Notes: a model not told the origin generated them from the letters alone. A DNA stretch of 64,000 nt from Phallusia mammillata (GCA_003260075.1 QLIY01000622.1:29110-93109), one strand, 5' to 3'; positions 1-12,030 are shown, counted from the first letter of the stretch. Numbers and translations are program-made.

Positions 1-427
1 GGTTAAGTACAATAATAATTAATTAATGTATAGTTAAACACCATTTAATCAACATCCAATAATTTGTAGTCTAATTGTGTTTGAGCCAGCAAAGCACATT
101 GCTTATGTTTCAAACCAGCTGATAATTATTTGCGTGATATTTACAAAATCGACACAAATAGGGCGAACAAAAGATGAAACTAACAAATGTGAGTGTCCGT
201 TTGAAACTAATTTTGGACTGAAATTAATAATTTTGAACTTGCTTTCGACATATTTTACGCAAAAATAATTACAAATCAGAAACTTACAAGACAAATTTAC
301 AATCAGAAACTTACAAAACAAAATTCGTATGCAACGTTACCAACTTCAACCTACCCTTGAAGATAAATGGAACACACTAAACGCAAGGGCGCTGTACCAC
401 AAGCTTAGTTAAGTCCTTCCGATCTTG
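1..427. other. Intergenic, nothing recognised
   Basis: AT-rich sequence downstream of the first tetraspan gene, presumably including its 3' UTR. Short open frames here have no supporting splice sites or recognisable domains. A 17-base phrase (acaaatcagaaacttac-like) is partly repeated around 272-317. Confidence 0.4.
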
Positions 428-2926
428 TTAGGCAACTGTCGTTACCTTTGTACTCGGCTTGGCGGCAACCTTTGTGTCTTTCGGAGTTTTAAGCAACATA
501 ATCGCAAACAACGCACTAAAATGGGCACAGAGGGACATAAAGTAACCCACCCATGCAACAATATACGAGCTGCCAAAGCTATATATCGTCTGCTCGTCGC
601 CCAATGCCCGGCGTTTACGGTAATCAAAACCTCCATTTTCACCGAAATCGAAGTCGCCATTGCCAAATATGTTCCTTAGGTCATTGTAGAGATCTAAGTC
701 GATGTGTACGGGCACTGTTGGTGGTTCCTCTGTATTTGTTTTCAGGTGGCGAGGTGCTCTGACGTGGCGATTGTTGGCTGAAATTAAGATCATTCCGACC
801 AGCAGGAAAACAGCTAAAATTAACAACAGACTATGTGTTAAAAGATGGTCAGAAAAAAATTGACCTTCGTTGGTAATTAAGAAATGTATTTTACCTATCG
901 TAAAACATCAGTAAAATGTGTATGAGTACTGTTAGTCCACATAAGGTAATTATATTATTACTTCGCATTGCGTAATTATATCTTTATTTCAGTACTTGAA
1001 TTAAAAAATCTTGATTTGAAGTTCTAAGTGCTGGATTATGTCAATGGTGTTAGAGGCGCTTCATTATCTTTGAGTACAATGTTGTCGTTTGTTTTGATTG
1101 GTTTTGCAACAAGCTCATAACAAACTAAAAACAAGTGATTCGACCAAAAATACTAAAAGGCACCTGTAAAAGTCAAAAGCACTGTGCCGACTCTCAACGA
1201 CTTGGCGGAATGCCGTCCATAACACGCAGTAACCAGGTTTCCAGCCACAAAACAGGTTCCAACAAAGAGAAACGCCAACGAACATAGCACAAGGGCTGCT
1301 CCTGCGATCACCGTGGTTTCGTGGCCGATACCCCACCCATTTCTGTAGACAAACTCTGCTCCTGTGCGAAAATTCATTTCTGAGTTTACATATTAGTTTC
1401 AATGCGCTTTTGGAACGGAGATGCTTTTTTTGACTTTGGGCTGCATTGTATGGAACAATTACTTGGCTTGAAACCGTTATTTCACTTTAGGTTTAGACCT
1501 ATTTCTTAATTTAATTATACGTCGGTCAATTTGGGCCAGTGTCTTTTTTTTACAAAGAGATGTCTTTACGTTGGACATTTCAGAATAAAAGCTCATTTAT
1601 CGATTTGACTCGCCACAATTAGGTATAAACTACATTACAAAAGAGGCAGCTTAAAGTAGACTTATTTTGCTGCGTAAGGTGAAAATTGCTTTAAAATGGC
1701 GGTTGTGAGTCCAAAATATTGCCTTGGCTTAAATGGGCATAGGTCCTATACTCGCTCTGATACGATTCTACTCGCATCGTCGACTACGAAAACACAGACT
1801 TGAATTTGACTCGCAAGGTAAACGACTTGGCCTCTCGTGCAACTTGAAACAGGAGGCTTGTTTATGTAACTTTGTGAAAGTGTCCCCTAAAGCTACTGCT
1901 AAAGTAAATACACAAATGCCTATCTATTTAACGCCGAAATTATGACCCCCAAATAGCTTAATGTGTGACAATTGCTTATCACAAACATCGAACCATGTCA
2001 CGTAAAAAAGGACCTGCTTTGTGGGTTTTTAAACTTACTTGAAATTCGCCCAAAGCTCCCAGCGTAGGAATACAAACTGGCGTGAATGCAGCTTCCGGAA
2101 GCGTCACAGGCCTAAACATAATAAAAACAAGGTTTTAAGCCAGTGGTTCCCAACCGGGGAGGAATTCCTCCCTAGGGAGGAATTTTAGGAGTTCAGGGGA
2201 GGAATTTCATAAAAACTGTAAAAAAAATTTACATTGGAAATGTTACACAATATTTTTGTATACACATTATTATGTCCATTATAATTTGGACCCGGTTCAC
2301 ATTTGGAACCGGTTGTAAAGGATTCTGAAATGGACATCCCTAATTATAAGGTCTATTTCAAATTGCTATAATTTTTTATGTTAGCCTATTTGTTTTTCGT
2401 CTTATGGGGAGGAATGAATAGTTCGAAAATGGGCAAAGGGAGGAATGTAACAAAAAAGGTTGGGAACCACTGTTTTAAGCCCAATTCCCCTAACAACTTA
2501 TTACTAGCTGCTTGCTTTTATAAGTTTAAAGGAAAGGAAACATAACATTTTTCCTGTTGCCTATTGCATCACAATTCCCAATTTCACTAAATGGCAGTGG
2601 TTTGTCCTCAAAAACAAATCCGCGTATACGTTAAATAACCAACAAAACAAAGAAACGTGATTTTCTTCGATTTTCAAACCTGTTTTATGGACAAAAGGCA
2701 TAGGATTTTTTATTTTTTAATAGTAGCCAGCCATGTGCACGTGTTTATTCATATGTACATGCACCAATAATTATCCGCCTTTGGCCTCACAGTCGTGGGT
2801 TGTGCTCCATTGGTTTAAGATATTTACCTTGTACCAGTCGTATGCTGCTGCTGCCACAATTCCGAGCACGACACCAACAATTCCGGATGCAACCGAAAAG
2901 ATTTGCAGAACCACAGCAAATTTCAT
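428..2926 (-). CDS. Four-TM membrane protein 1 (claudin/PMP22-like topology), 4 exons
   Basis: Coding exons 2828-2926, 2039-2111, 1164-1379 and 428-813 join in frame (99+73+216+386 nt) to give 257 residues. Exon 1 is phase 0 and holds TM1 (residues 5-28) ending in DWYK. Exon 2 carries a short extracellular stretch with a C-x5-C pair (CDASGSC). Exon 3 holds TM2 (VIAGAALVLCSLAFLFVG) and the start of TM3. Exon 4 completes TM3 and adds a long, charged second extracellular loop with an RKRR motif, then TM4 (SSYIVAWVGYFMSLCAHFS) and a Lys/Thr-rich cytoplasmic tail. The SYIVAW phrase at TM4 resembles the claudin/PMP22 TM4 entry, but the claudin GLWxxC motif is absent. An acceptor just upstream of the ATG (near 2960) suggests a further 5' UTR exon. 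A hAT element sits in intron 1. It is the most diverged of the four cluster members. Function is not assignable from sequence. Confidence 0.8.
2141..2472. mobile_element. hAT-type non-autonomous element
   Basis: Perfect 15-bp terminal inverted repeats (CAGTGGTTCCCAACC at the left, its reverse complement at the right). They are flanked by an exact 8-bp target-site duplication, ttttaagc, at 2133-2140 and 2473-2480. No transposase is seen. It lies in intron 1 of the 257-residue tetraspan gene. Confidence 0.92.
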
Positions 2927-2999
2927 GACTGTTTTAGTGAACTGTTTATATAAACCTACACAATCGTATCTGCAAAAATAATTTAACATGTTAAAAAAA

Positions 3000-5200
3000 C
3001 AATTTATTAGCGTATATTATGTGCAAAAAATAGTTTAGAAACCTGAAAAAAATGACTTAAAATTTTAAAGCAAATAAGCACACAAAAAATACAAGATCAC
3101 TTTTTGTAATTCGAACGACAAGGCAAAATTCAGGCTGTGCAATACAAATCTCGATCACTTGTTCCCAAATACTTCTAACATATCCTCCTAACTGTTGGGT
3201 CCATTCGGCCTCAGACAAATTACAAGCAACAGCTTCGAAAAAGCAACAAGCAGTATTTCCAGCACGACTGGAAAACACGAATTTCAGTGATACCTGACAC
3301 TTCACGTAGAAACAGTCGTTATTGATGATCAATGTTCTTGTAATTCTCATGTATTTTCTGTTCATGTTGCATTAAATAGGCCATGTTGCGTTGGTGCTTC
3401 CATTAAAAAAAACAACGTGTGGTTGACAGCAATAATTTTAATTATGTATTCTGCGTGAATTATATTTTTATCTTTGGTATCGAACTAAGTGCTTTATATA
3501 ACGCTAAATTTGCATGTTCTAACTGATAAAATGTTCTGTATCTTCTCCAAATAAACACAAAACGACGATATTTTATCTAACTGAAAGTTTAAACTTTTTA
3601 ATGAGAATTTTTAATGAATAATATGTATATTTCTTGCAGCCCTGTGTATTTGAATATTTTATCACAAAACATACAAATACCTGAAGTACACGGAAATTTA
3701 AAACCTTTTATTCGCCGACGCACCCCACCTCGGGTACATTTTCCTGCAAGAATGCTATGCCTCACTCAACATATGCACCGCGGCAACTGTTACTAACTTT
3801 GGCCGTTCCAGAAAACGGACAGCCTTCAGCGTTTGTTTTTCAGTTTTTGCGACGTCACTTCGATTTCCACCCTGAGGTCACTAAGCGTGTGTTAATCGCA
3901 AACGAATTGCCAGTATCTCAACTCCGGAAAGCGGATAGGAATTATTCCTTGGCCTACTGCTGCATTATAGTCAGGCTAATGGCTGGTAATTATCACATGT
4001 CACTCGTTAATTTTGGCCGGAAAATCTTGGAATGGTCGTTAAGCGGGCCAGCATATACTAACGCGTTGTTAAAGGGAATTTCCACATTTTTTGGGATACT
4101 TATGCGAGACTGCGTTTGAATCAAAATTTAAACAGCAGATTGTCATCTGGACCTACTTTGTTGTTATTTTTTTCAAAACATCGGTTATCTGAGTACAAAA
4201 ACTCGTTTGATCTCATTTTCCGCCGATAAGTATATTGGGACATGACTTGGCAGATAAAAAATGCTGGTCAATGTTACACAAAATCATGACGTGGGTGCGA
4301 AAAATAACACATGAGAACACATAAAGTTGTACTCAACTAAAACTAGCAGTATCATTCATGTAACATTCGTTATGTAGACAAAAGATAGCAAAATGTGGAC
4401 TTTTGTAAAAAAAGCACCCGATCTATTTCGTACAGGAAGTTTGAAAGGTGATAGGAAGTTTGCAGTTAAGATAGTGGGTTTTTGTCCCAACGGAAATATT
4501 CTAGAATTGAACTGTTATTCAACCGATCTTTTCAAAACAAGCTTTCCGGAAATGTTACCCCGCCATTTAGGTTCCTTGAAAAATCCCCCATCACCAGTTT
4601 GCAATTCAAACGCCATTTCCATCGTGATATGCCCTGAAAGTTTGCTTTTGCTGATTTACAGCTGGTTTTGAACACTTTTTACTTGGTTTAACATGTTAAA
4701 ACATTCTGGGCGGTATATAATACACAATATTCGCGGTGTGTGTTACATTTGAACTCCAGCGGTGATGGAATTTATAGAATGTTTTGCAGATTATGAACTA
4801 AAATAGACAACGACCTAAATAAAAAGTCGTTTGAAATTATTTTTCACACTGCAGTAAATGTGGTCAAATACAAATGATTACGGCCTTGATGCTAATGTCC
4901 AGGCTACTACCAGAAGCAAAACAACATGTTGTTTTCAACCTTTGGTTTTAATTGTGCTCATATTTTTAGCATTATAGTTTGTAAAAACGTGTAGTAATTT
5001 TTCAAATAGCATTTGGATATCACGATCAAGCATTTGGATAACACGATCAAGTTGATATATTTTTACAAGCAATGGCATTGCCAGCTACGCTTTTCCGAGA
5101 AGCTCAGTTGGTCATCTTTTCAGAGCGTCGCTTGTCACGAGTTGCTAAGTTAATTTGGCAATCGCTTTACCCGAAAGTCAATTCATCACTGCCAGTGCAA
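3000..5200. other. Intergenic between tetraspan genes 1 and 2, no supported gene
   Basis: Several open frames of 60-120 codons occur on both strands (for example 3757-4119 plus and 4393-4671 plus). They lack recognisable domains, membrane segments or flanking splice logic. From about 5200 on, the sequence becomes alignable to 11560 onward as part of the segmental duplication. Confidence 0.5.
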
Positions 5201-5681
5201 TCCATTAGGCTCGAGACGACAGTGACAGACCGAAAATGCCGTAGGAAATGATTTATGTCCTCGACAGATGATTTATGGCCAGAAATGCCAAACTTGTGAG
5301 CTAGTCTAATGGTTCTCAATCTATTACGGTTGGTGGAAAATTAACAAACTGATTTCTCTTCGACTAATCTTTTCGGATTAAACCACATAAGTGTTACTTT
5401 TTTGGTTAAAACACACAACTTTTATTTGTGTTCAGCTTCTAATAAAACGCACGTTCGATGATTTATTGTTTCATTACACAAATGTGGCGGGTTTTTGTCA
5501 AACTATTATAGGTTGGTGTTTCGAAAAACATAATAGAACCAAAGAATCTTGGGTAAGTGTAAGAAGGAAAAACATCAATAAATACTAGATGTATTTTCAA
5601 TTTATGTATTTTACAGAGGTATTTCAAGTCGTAAAGAAAAAATACACATAAATGAACTTGTGCAATAAATTAAAAACCTAC

Positions 5682-5687
5682 TTTATT
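5682..5687 (-). promoter_or_regulatory. Possible poly(A) signal of tetraspan gene 2
   Basis: Reads AATAAA on the minus strand about 470 nt downstream of the stop at 6156. The same AATAAAG phrase is kept in the duplicated copy at 12031-12036, which supports but does not prove use. Confidence 0.4.
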
Positions 5688-6155
5688 CTTAATACAGTGG
5701 TTTGAGCTCAAAAGGTATTTTTTGGCGGTAACAGAATTGTAGCCATCACAGAAAAAAGGGACAGACAAAAAGACAAAAGATAAGCCGTAGTACAGACCAC
5801 GTGACACACAATCCATCGTGGCGCCCCAGCGTATCGCTGGTATGTGACTGCGAGTAATATTACACCCAAACTGTAATAGCAATATTTAATGATTTAAAAA
5901 TAATGCTATTTGTTTCGATGAACGTGTGTATGAGTCCGTGGGATGTATATTAGTTGCTTAAATACATAAAAATTGATCATGTAGGACACGAAATTACTAT
6001 AGAAATCCATTTGGGGATTTTATGTAGTGTTTATGCATAAAGATGTCTGGTGCAGGAGGTTTCATACACGTTTTGCAGACAAATAACGTTACAAAATCAC
6101 TGGGTCTTATACCCAGTTGCACTATACATCAACATTCGCAACCGACTAGACAATT

Positions 6156-7794
6156 TTATAAAATTTCGTAACTGATTGAAAACTTTGGGGTTGTTGCTAT
6201 TTTAATCCTTACAGCAGCTGCCACAGACAGTAACGCAGTGCATATTAGGAGACCGATGTTGACCCAGAGAAGAATAAACGAGGTATCAAAGCACAATTGG
6301 GCGGCGGCGCCTTTGCATTCACAAATATCGTTGGGTGATGTAGATGAGGTGGTATTGAAATAAGACTTCACTTCTTGGGTGTCATTTGCTGCAGATGAGG
6401 TGCTATTTAAGTTAGACTTCACTTCTTGGGTGCTATTCGCCAGCGCAACGACGCCTGCAAGCAGGATCAGACCTGCGACGTAAAAACGTGGTTAAACCAG
6501 AGTGAAGTAAACGAACAACACAACATCACGATAACATAAAATTTTAATCCTGCATATTTTCGCTTTTCCAGCACACAAGCTTTTAATTAATGATTATCAG
6601 CACGAAGTACGCGTATTTTGTTAATTAGTATAAGAACATCATGACGTCATCGCAGCGGCGCCACATTTTGCAGAAAGTTGTTTAGTAATGTTACATCATT
6701 GAGTTAGTTAAACTACGACAACAATAGGGCACTTACCGTTGCTAGAAGTCCCAAAATAAAAAGCAAATTTTTCCTAAAGGCATAAAAATTAATTGCTTAC
6801 AGGATACTTTATTGAGCAAAAAGTTGTTATGGTGTGAAGAAGTAGTAAAACCAGATTAGCAAGTTTTGTTGAACAAACGGGCTTGATTCGGGCCTGACTT
6901 TTATTCTGAGTCTGTTTTTTTAAAGGTAAAATTACCCAATTGAGTAGCTAGTTGATAAACTTCACCTAAATGCCGAACAGCCGGGGTCAAGTTTGAACTC
7001 GAATTTGGGCCCCACTTACGATCCTCAGTGGAACAATCCACTTACGATTCTCAGTGGAACAATCCACTTACGATTCTCAGTGGAACAGAGTAAAATTTCA
7101 TTATCAAGTGACGGGAGAGAAAATATTATTAGTGGTTAAGCAGCCTTGACAACGACTTGCTTTTTATCAACTTACCAGTAAGTAACGACACAACAGCAAA
7201 GGTAAGCGGAGCTTTAGTTAGACAATCGTCCTCTCTACCTTTGTCCAACGACATGGCTGCTAGATAGGAGGCAAAAACCAGCAACACAAGAGTGAATATA
7301 GCAAGAGTGTCTATGTTAGTCGGTGGCCCCTCAGCTATAAAACAATGTTTTCAGCTCTGTGAAAATTTTATTGATGGGGTAACAAGATTAAGTAACAAAA
7401 CGAAGAAAGTGACAGTATCTGATTTTTTATTGTCTTGATACAAAACCCTTTAACCCTTAACAAAACCTTTGACAAAACTTCTTACCTTCATTTAAACAGC
7501 ATAAGGTACTGTTGCAAAACTGGAAAACAAAAATATTATTTTACATGTTTGATCATCTTTTCTACTTCGCTAAAAGTAGCCAATTTTTAGACAGATTAAA
7601 ATAAAGCCATCCCTATCGGAAAATGTTGTTGGTGTTCAGTTCTACGTTACCGCTACGTTACCAAAACAGATTTATAACTTTATACCATTCCTTACGTGAG
7701 TCCATTTGTTAATGGCCAACGCAGCAATTGTACAGGGGATAGTTGGAACAAAGAACGCTGTAGCAGCAATTTGTAGAATCATGTTTGATTTCAT
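6156..7794 (-). CDS. Four-TM membrane protein 2 (claudin/PMP22-like topology), 4 exons
   Basis: Exons 7696-7794, 7486-7519, 7176-7334 and 6156-6472 (99+34+159+317 nt) encode 202 residues. Exon 1 (33 codons, MKSNMILQIAATAFF start, TM1, ending KWTH) is followed by a 34-nt exon encoding FCNSTLCCLNE. Exon 3 holds TM2 (DTLAIFTLVLLVFASYLAAM), a charged loop and the start of TM3. Exon 4 starts at a GTCTGATCC acceptor, completes TM3 (LILLAGVVALA), then has an Asn-glycosylation-rich second loop with a 17-residue unit present twice (core TQEVKS), a CECKGAAAQLC motif, TM4 and a short tail. Intron phases 0/1/1 match those of the two following paralogues. Trp in the first loop and the Cys pair recall claudins, but the first loop is far too short for a true claudin. 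Orphan family; molecular role unknown. Confidence 0.85.
7016..7087. repeat. 26-bp tandem repeat, about 2.8 copies
   Basis: The phrase cttacgattctcagtggaac followed by aatcca is repeated nearly perfectly three times (third copy partial). It lies in intron 3 of tetraspan gene 2 and is absent from the equivalent intron of tetraspan gene 3. Confidence 0.85.
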
Positions 7795-9105
7795 AGCACT
7801 TTTTAAAGGTTGAACGTTCTTTATTGAGTTTTGGGCGCATAAGAATTGCTTAAGCCCTTGCTTTAGTATTCTGCAAAACAATTTATATGTCAATGATACG
7901 TATGTGCTTTTTGATATCACATTTTAAGTTTAAGTTGGTGGATAAAATTGCATGATTAGAGTCTGTGTTTTGCAGACAAGGACTATGCAAACTAATTCGG
8001 TTTTCAACATCAAGTAAGAAAACTGTTCTGGTAGCAATTAGGTACTTTCCCCACTACGCAACCAACATGATCACTGAGCTGTACAACATCTTGAGTGGAG
8101 TTAAGCTAATTTAGCTTGGGGAAAGAAAGCAAAGCGGCATAACTGCACTAAAACAAACACCAAGCCGGAAATAGCTGCGCAACGCTGAAACGTTATGGAG
8201 CGCACAAAAGTGCAGGGCACGATTTGTGGATGAGAGCTAAACACGCTGCAACTACATCGTCATAACAAGGCGTTATGTGACTGGGGCACGCAAGAGGGTG
8301 AGGGTGGTGGATTGTGGCTAAACACGACTGCGGAAGAACGTTGGTGGAACCAGTCAATATGGGTCAACAAACTAACCACCCGTGTTAGTAAAAGAAGGTG
8401 GATCTCTCTATGCATTAGTCTATTATTTTTGAAAAATTAAAAATGTTCAATGAAATGTAGTCTACACTTTTATAAACTGTACAGCTAATATTTGTTAGTA
8501 CTGTTGGTAACAGGTTCATAACAGTCAATTAACTTTAAGAACCGGATCAAACCAGCTGAATTTCCCGACCGCTTAAAATGAAAAAAAAAACAGACATCTT
8601 TACATTTTTACGCTTTCCTGCATTATAACCTAACAAGACTAAGCACATTAAAACCTCGTATTATTACTTTTCCAAAATCTTCCAAAGTCCTGCAAATTTA
8701 TCAAAGCTAGGTGATCGTATCAGCCAACGTTCACCGAAAATGTGGTTGTTTACATGTTAGACCACGTACATACAAGAGGAAGGGACATGACGATTCTAAT
8801 CGTGGTGAAATCACGTGGTCTGACTCATAACGTGGCAAATTCCCCCTACGTTTCGGTAGTCAAGTCATTACGCAATCATAACGTCATCGTCGCTGGGCAC
8901 TGATCCGTTCCATCGTAATTAACCGGTTTTATAGAGACAGAGTGCACCAGAGTTTTAAGTCTAGCCGGGCTTTTTTGGACTGGTTCGGGTTTGGGCCGCG
9001 TTAGGATTAGGTTTCTTCGAAAAAACAGGCCTGATTAGGGCCCGACTTTACACTCTGTGTCAGTCAATACTGACTCAGTATGTTTTTGCACATATTGATT
9101 TAGAT

Positions 9106-9464
9106 CAGGGGTGTGCAACATTTTTCGCCGGCGGGGCGTATAACCAATTTCGGACTCAAGCGAGGGCCACATGACTTATTTTCGTGTGCACAATAAAATC
9201 GAAATTCTCCCAAAAGCATCAATAAATTTATTTTTTACAACATACTGAGTTTCATCGCAACACTAGCTTTCGCAACAAAGCAATTGTTTACTAGACAAAG
9301 GGAGTTGTTACGTCACATTCGGTGAAGTAGGCACTTGTTATAACTGCGGTATGATCCACCGGTTGTAAAACGCTAATTTAGCACGTATTTGTTACGTACA
9401 ATAAAGCAACAGGCCACACTAAATAGCTTGGCGGGCCGGACTGTGGCCCGCGGGCCGTATGTTG
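9106..9464. mobile_element. hAT-like element, 3' end truncated
   Basis: Starts with CAGGGGTGTGCAACA and ends in a GGCCCGCGGGCCGTATGTTGC-like segment typical of the penultimate part of such elements. The expected terminal ACACCCCTG is missing because it runs straight into another element at about 9465. Confidence 0.6.
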
Positions 9465-9840
9465 CTACTCAAACTTTCTTGGTCTGCGATCCCATTTTAA
9501 AACAGAAATTTCTACGCGACCCCTTGATGGGTATGATGTAAAGAAATACTTATATTATATATATATATATATACCATTTAATGGCGCCTAAAAAGCATAA
9601 ATTAATTTCTAACTTGATACCCAGGTTGACAGTCTTATTTTTTATGACGTCATAATCTATATTGTGACGCTTGTGGTATCTGCTTTTTCGCATTGTTTGC
9701 ACACAATAGGCATAAAAAGTCTGGCGCATATGGCTACTTGGCTGGTAATACTCTTTTAAGTTCTACAAAATGTGTTTAGAGCAGTTTGAATACACGGGAA
9801 TGACGTTTAAACAATAAAAGTACGCACGTATACCATGAGG
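9465..9840 (-). mobile_element. Partial copy of the 46184-46629 hAT element, inverted
   Basis: Aligns in reverse complement to the element at 46184-46629: ACTCAAACTTTCTTG, then GTCTGGCGCATATGGCTACT and TGCGCACAAT-type phrases in the same order. Both outer tips (CAGGGC and the far 80 bp) are missing. An AT dinucleotide run (9555-9572) is inserted. Confidence 0.75.
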
Positions 9841-10196
9841 CTATAATATTTAGGCCTGTCAATCAAACTTTCGGGCTAAAGAGGCTATTCAAAACGCTTC
9901 TGGTTCGGGCCGTGTTTCGGGCCCCATCTGCACAGTAATGGGTGATAGCTAAAGTAAAACACTTTGGTGTATTCAACTAAACATTTTGCGATTTTTTTTC
10001 CGACGCAGTATATATTTCCTGTGTTCTCAAGATTTTACATAGAGCCAAATGCAACTAATGTTCGGTGCTCTGCTTAAAACTAAATAATAAAACTATCAAC
10101 AAAGTCACATCTTTCTACACTGTGGCAAATCTCAAAAATAATAGGTATGTTCAATGCTGCTGCAATCATAATGCGCCCAGCCTATTAAAGGCGTTA

Positions 10197-10360
10197 TACC
10201 CAGTTTTTTTAAGGTTTAGTTTGGGTCATTTTAAGTAGTTTTAAGAGACCGCAAGTGTTTCATTTAAATACCAAAAAATAGTTTTTGCCAAATTTTGGGA
10301 AACCGCTGGAGAATTTTTTTCCGAAACGGTCCCCCAAAACACCTTAAAAAACACTGGGTA
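10197..10360. mobile_element. Small MITE with TA target-site duplication
   Basis: Inverted repeats of about 25 bp: left TACCCAGTTTTTTTAAGGT, right end the reverse complement TACCCAGTGTTTTTTAAGGT. TA is present at both outer edges. The length of about 164 bp and TA flank fit a Tc1/mariner-type MITE. Confidence 0.7.
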
Positions 10361-10543
10361 TGTTATTCAGCAATTGAACTATTGTTCCACTATATGTCGA
10401 CTATTTCAAGAAATTCTAATTAAAGCTTTTGAACATGTTAAGGCGTTTTTTTAACTGGGCGGTACTTGAAGCGTCACTGAGCAATTATACGAAATGTTTT
10501 TTGTACTTTTGTTTGTTAAAGCGGTACAAGCATTTGAACTGTT

Positions 10544-10848
10544 ACACAAAAAGTTCAACCTAAATTTGGTAACACAGAATTTTATTAAAATGTAAATTGA
10601 ATGTGAAAAATGTTACTGAAAACTGCTCACACAACGGTACAATAAACCCTTTATTATGTCTACATGATAACTGTAAAGTGTCATTTCAACTTTTTTTTTT
10701 ACACAAAAAGTTCAACCTAAATTTGGTAACACAGGATTTGATTAAAATGTAAATTGAATGTGAAAAATGTTACTGAAAACTGCTCACACAACGGTACAAT
10801 AAACCCTTTATTATGTCTACATGATAACTGTAAAGTGTCATTTCAAAA
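10544..10848. repeat. Direct duplication around a T10 run
   Basis: Copies 10544-10690 and 10701-10848 differ by only a few bases (for example agaattttatt versus aggatttgatt). They are separated by exactly ten T (10691-10700). Same organisation as the C10/G10 junctions elsewhere in the window. Confidence 0.85.
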
Positions 10849-10849
10849 T

Positions 10850-10962
10850 GCCGCAGCATACTTTTGAACAGCTGATCAAGGAAATCGGAGTGAGTGAGGT
10901 GGTAATTGCCTTCATGTTTTGCTTTATCATAGGTAGTTGTTGTTAGCAACCTCAAAACAGAG
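10850..10962 (-). pseudogene. Relic of a tetraspan exon 4
   Basis: The minus-strand frame reads a segment containing KHEGNYHLTHSDF and LDQLFKS. This aligns with KHEGTHHLTNSNFRDQQFKN in exon 4 of tetraspan gene 4 (16029-16348). The TM4-coding part is absent and no partner exons are found nearby. It is interpreted as a decayed paralogue left between the duplicated blocks. Confidence 0.7.
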
Positions 10963-12030
10963 GCACTATATAGAATACGTTTCCCGCCCCACTAACGTGT
11001 TCTTACTCGTATAACATCAGAGAACATATTCAGGCAGTTATAACGAATGCCTGATGTGCACACTTTCTCAATCTGTGGTACGCGAGTATCTTTCTGTCAT
11101 ACTTTTTGTCAATTCAAGTCGGCTCAAGAATTGCAACTCAACTGACATGGGAGCCGCCACGTAGGGGCACTCCCCCCGCCCCTCTTGGAATTTTAAAACA
11201 TAGGTCTTTCAAAAGACCCCAATATTACAATATTTTTTCGTGAAACTTGATGGCTGAAAATTGATAATGCTCTAAGAAGGAAAGTTGAAATAGTGAAAGC
11301 AAATATCTAAACAAGCGACTTTAACGATATCTGCTTTCTGTATGTATCCGGTTTGGTTTCCGTAGCTTCTGTCGTTTTTATGCTTTTTGAACAGACAAAA
11401 TAGTACATAGTTGGTGGCTGTGTGAGGATTTTTCATTGTTGATCTACTGCATATATTTTATGGCATATGTACACAATTACTTGATCCATGCAAGTACCAA
11501 CATTTGCCTCCTCTTGGAAAAATTTCTACCTGCGCCCATGTCAACTAATCAGCCCTGGTTTGGGGCGAAATTCGAGCAATCTATCAGACTCGAAACAAAA
11601 AATAAACTAAAATGCGAGGACCGAAAATGCTGTGGGAAATTATGTATGTACATTTGGATTTATCGCCAGAAATGCCAAAGTATATGCTCTATGTCGTTGA
11701 TATAGTCGATCCGTTTAGACTTGTAAGAGAGCTAATAAACTGATTTTCGGTGGTTAAATTTAGGTTAAGATGCAAAAACTTTACTTTCTGCTCATGCTTC
11801 CAATAACAATTGGCCGCTTCAGTGTTTTATTTTCTCACCACACAATTGCGTCCGATTTGTCAAACTATTAAAGATTCGTGTGTCGATTAAGAATCTCGAG
11901 CAAGGGCAGGAAGGAAAAACATCAATAAATAGCAGATTTATTTACAATTTTATGCATCGCACAAGAGATATTTCAAGTTTTAAAGAAAAATACAGACAAA
12001 TGAACTTGTGCAGGAAATTGAAAAAAACGC

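Larger units (their letters stand above)
5200..8950. repeat. Segmental duplication, copy A (paired with about 11560-15420)
   Basis: Matches begin near 5215 (gaccgaaaatgc... matched at 11625) and 5285 (gccagaaatgccaaa matched at 11663). They continue through the 3' UTR, all exons and introns of the tetraspan gene, the upstream region (aacaaggcgttatgtgactgg at 8264 and 14599), and a stretch near 8750-8910 matched at 15235-15400 (gaccac, acatacaag, gaagggacatgacga). Divergence is visible everywhere, so this is old rather than allelic. Confidence 0.75.
8950..10540. other. Repeat-rich intergenic stretch between duplicated blocks
   Basis: No gene is supported. It holds two abutting truncated hAT-like elements (9106-9464 and 9465-9840), a TA-flanked MITE (10197-10360), and GGTTCGGG/GGGCC-rich fragments near 8960-9060 and 9860-9930. 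The fragments resemble sequence near 6880 and the element at 26185. Confidence 0.6.

Noticed and set aside
3057-3365. 102-codon minus-strand open frame upstream of tetraspan gene 1
   Set aside because: No start context, no resemblance to the cluster proteins, and it overlaps the probable 5' UTR/promoter.
3757-4119. 120-codon plus-strand open frame
   Set aside because: No domain, no signal or membrane segment, no paralogue in the window and no splice context; chance ORF is as likely.
4393-4671. 92-codon plus-strand open frame
   Set aside because: Same reasons; nothing recognisable and no repeat elsewhere.
6730-6780. Mini-exon-like segment with acceptor and GTAAGTG donor in tetraspan gene 2 intron 3
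   Set aside because: Its only hydrophobic frame does not fit the phase of the neighbouring exons, skipping it gives a continuous TM3, and the donor is mutated (GATAAG) in the duplicate near 13027.
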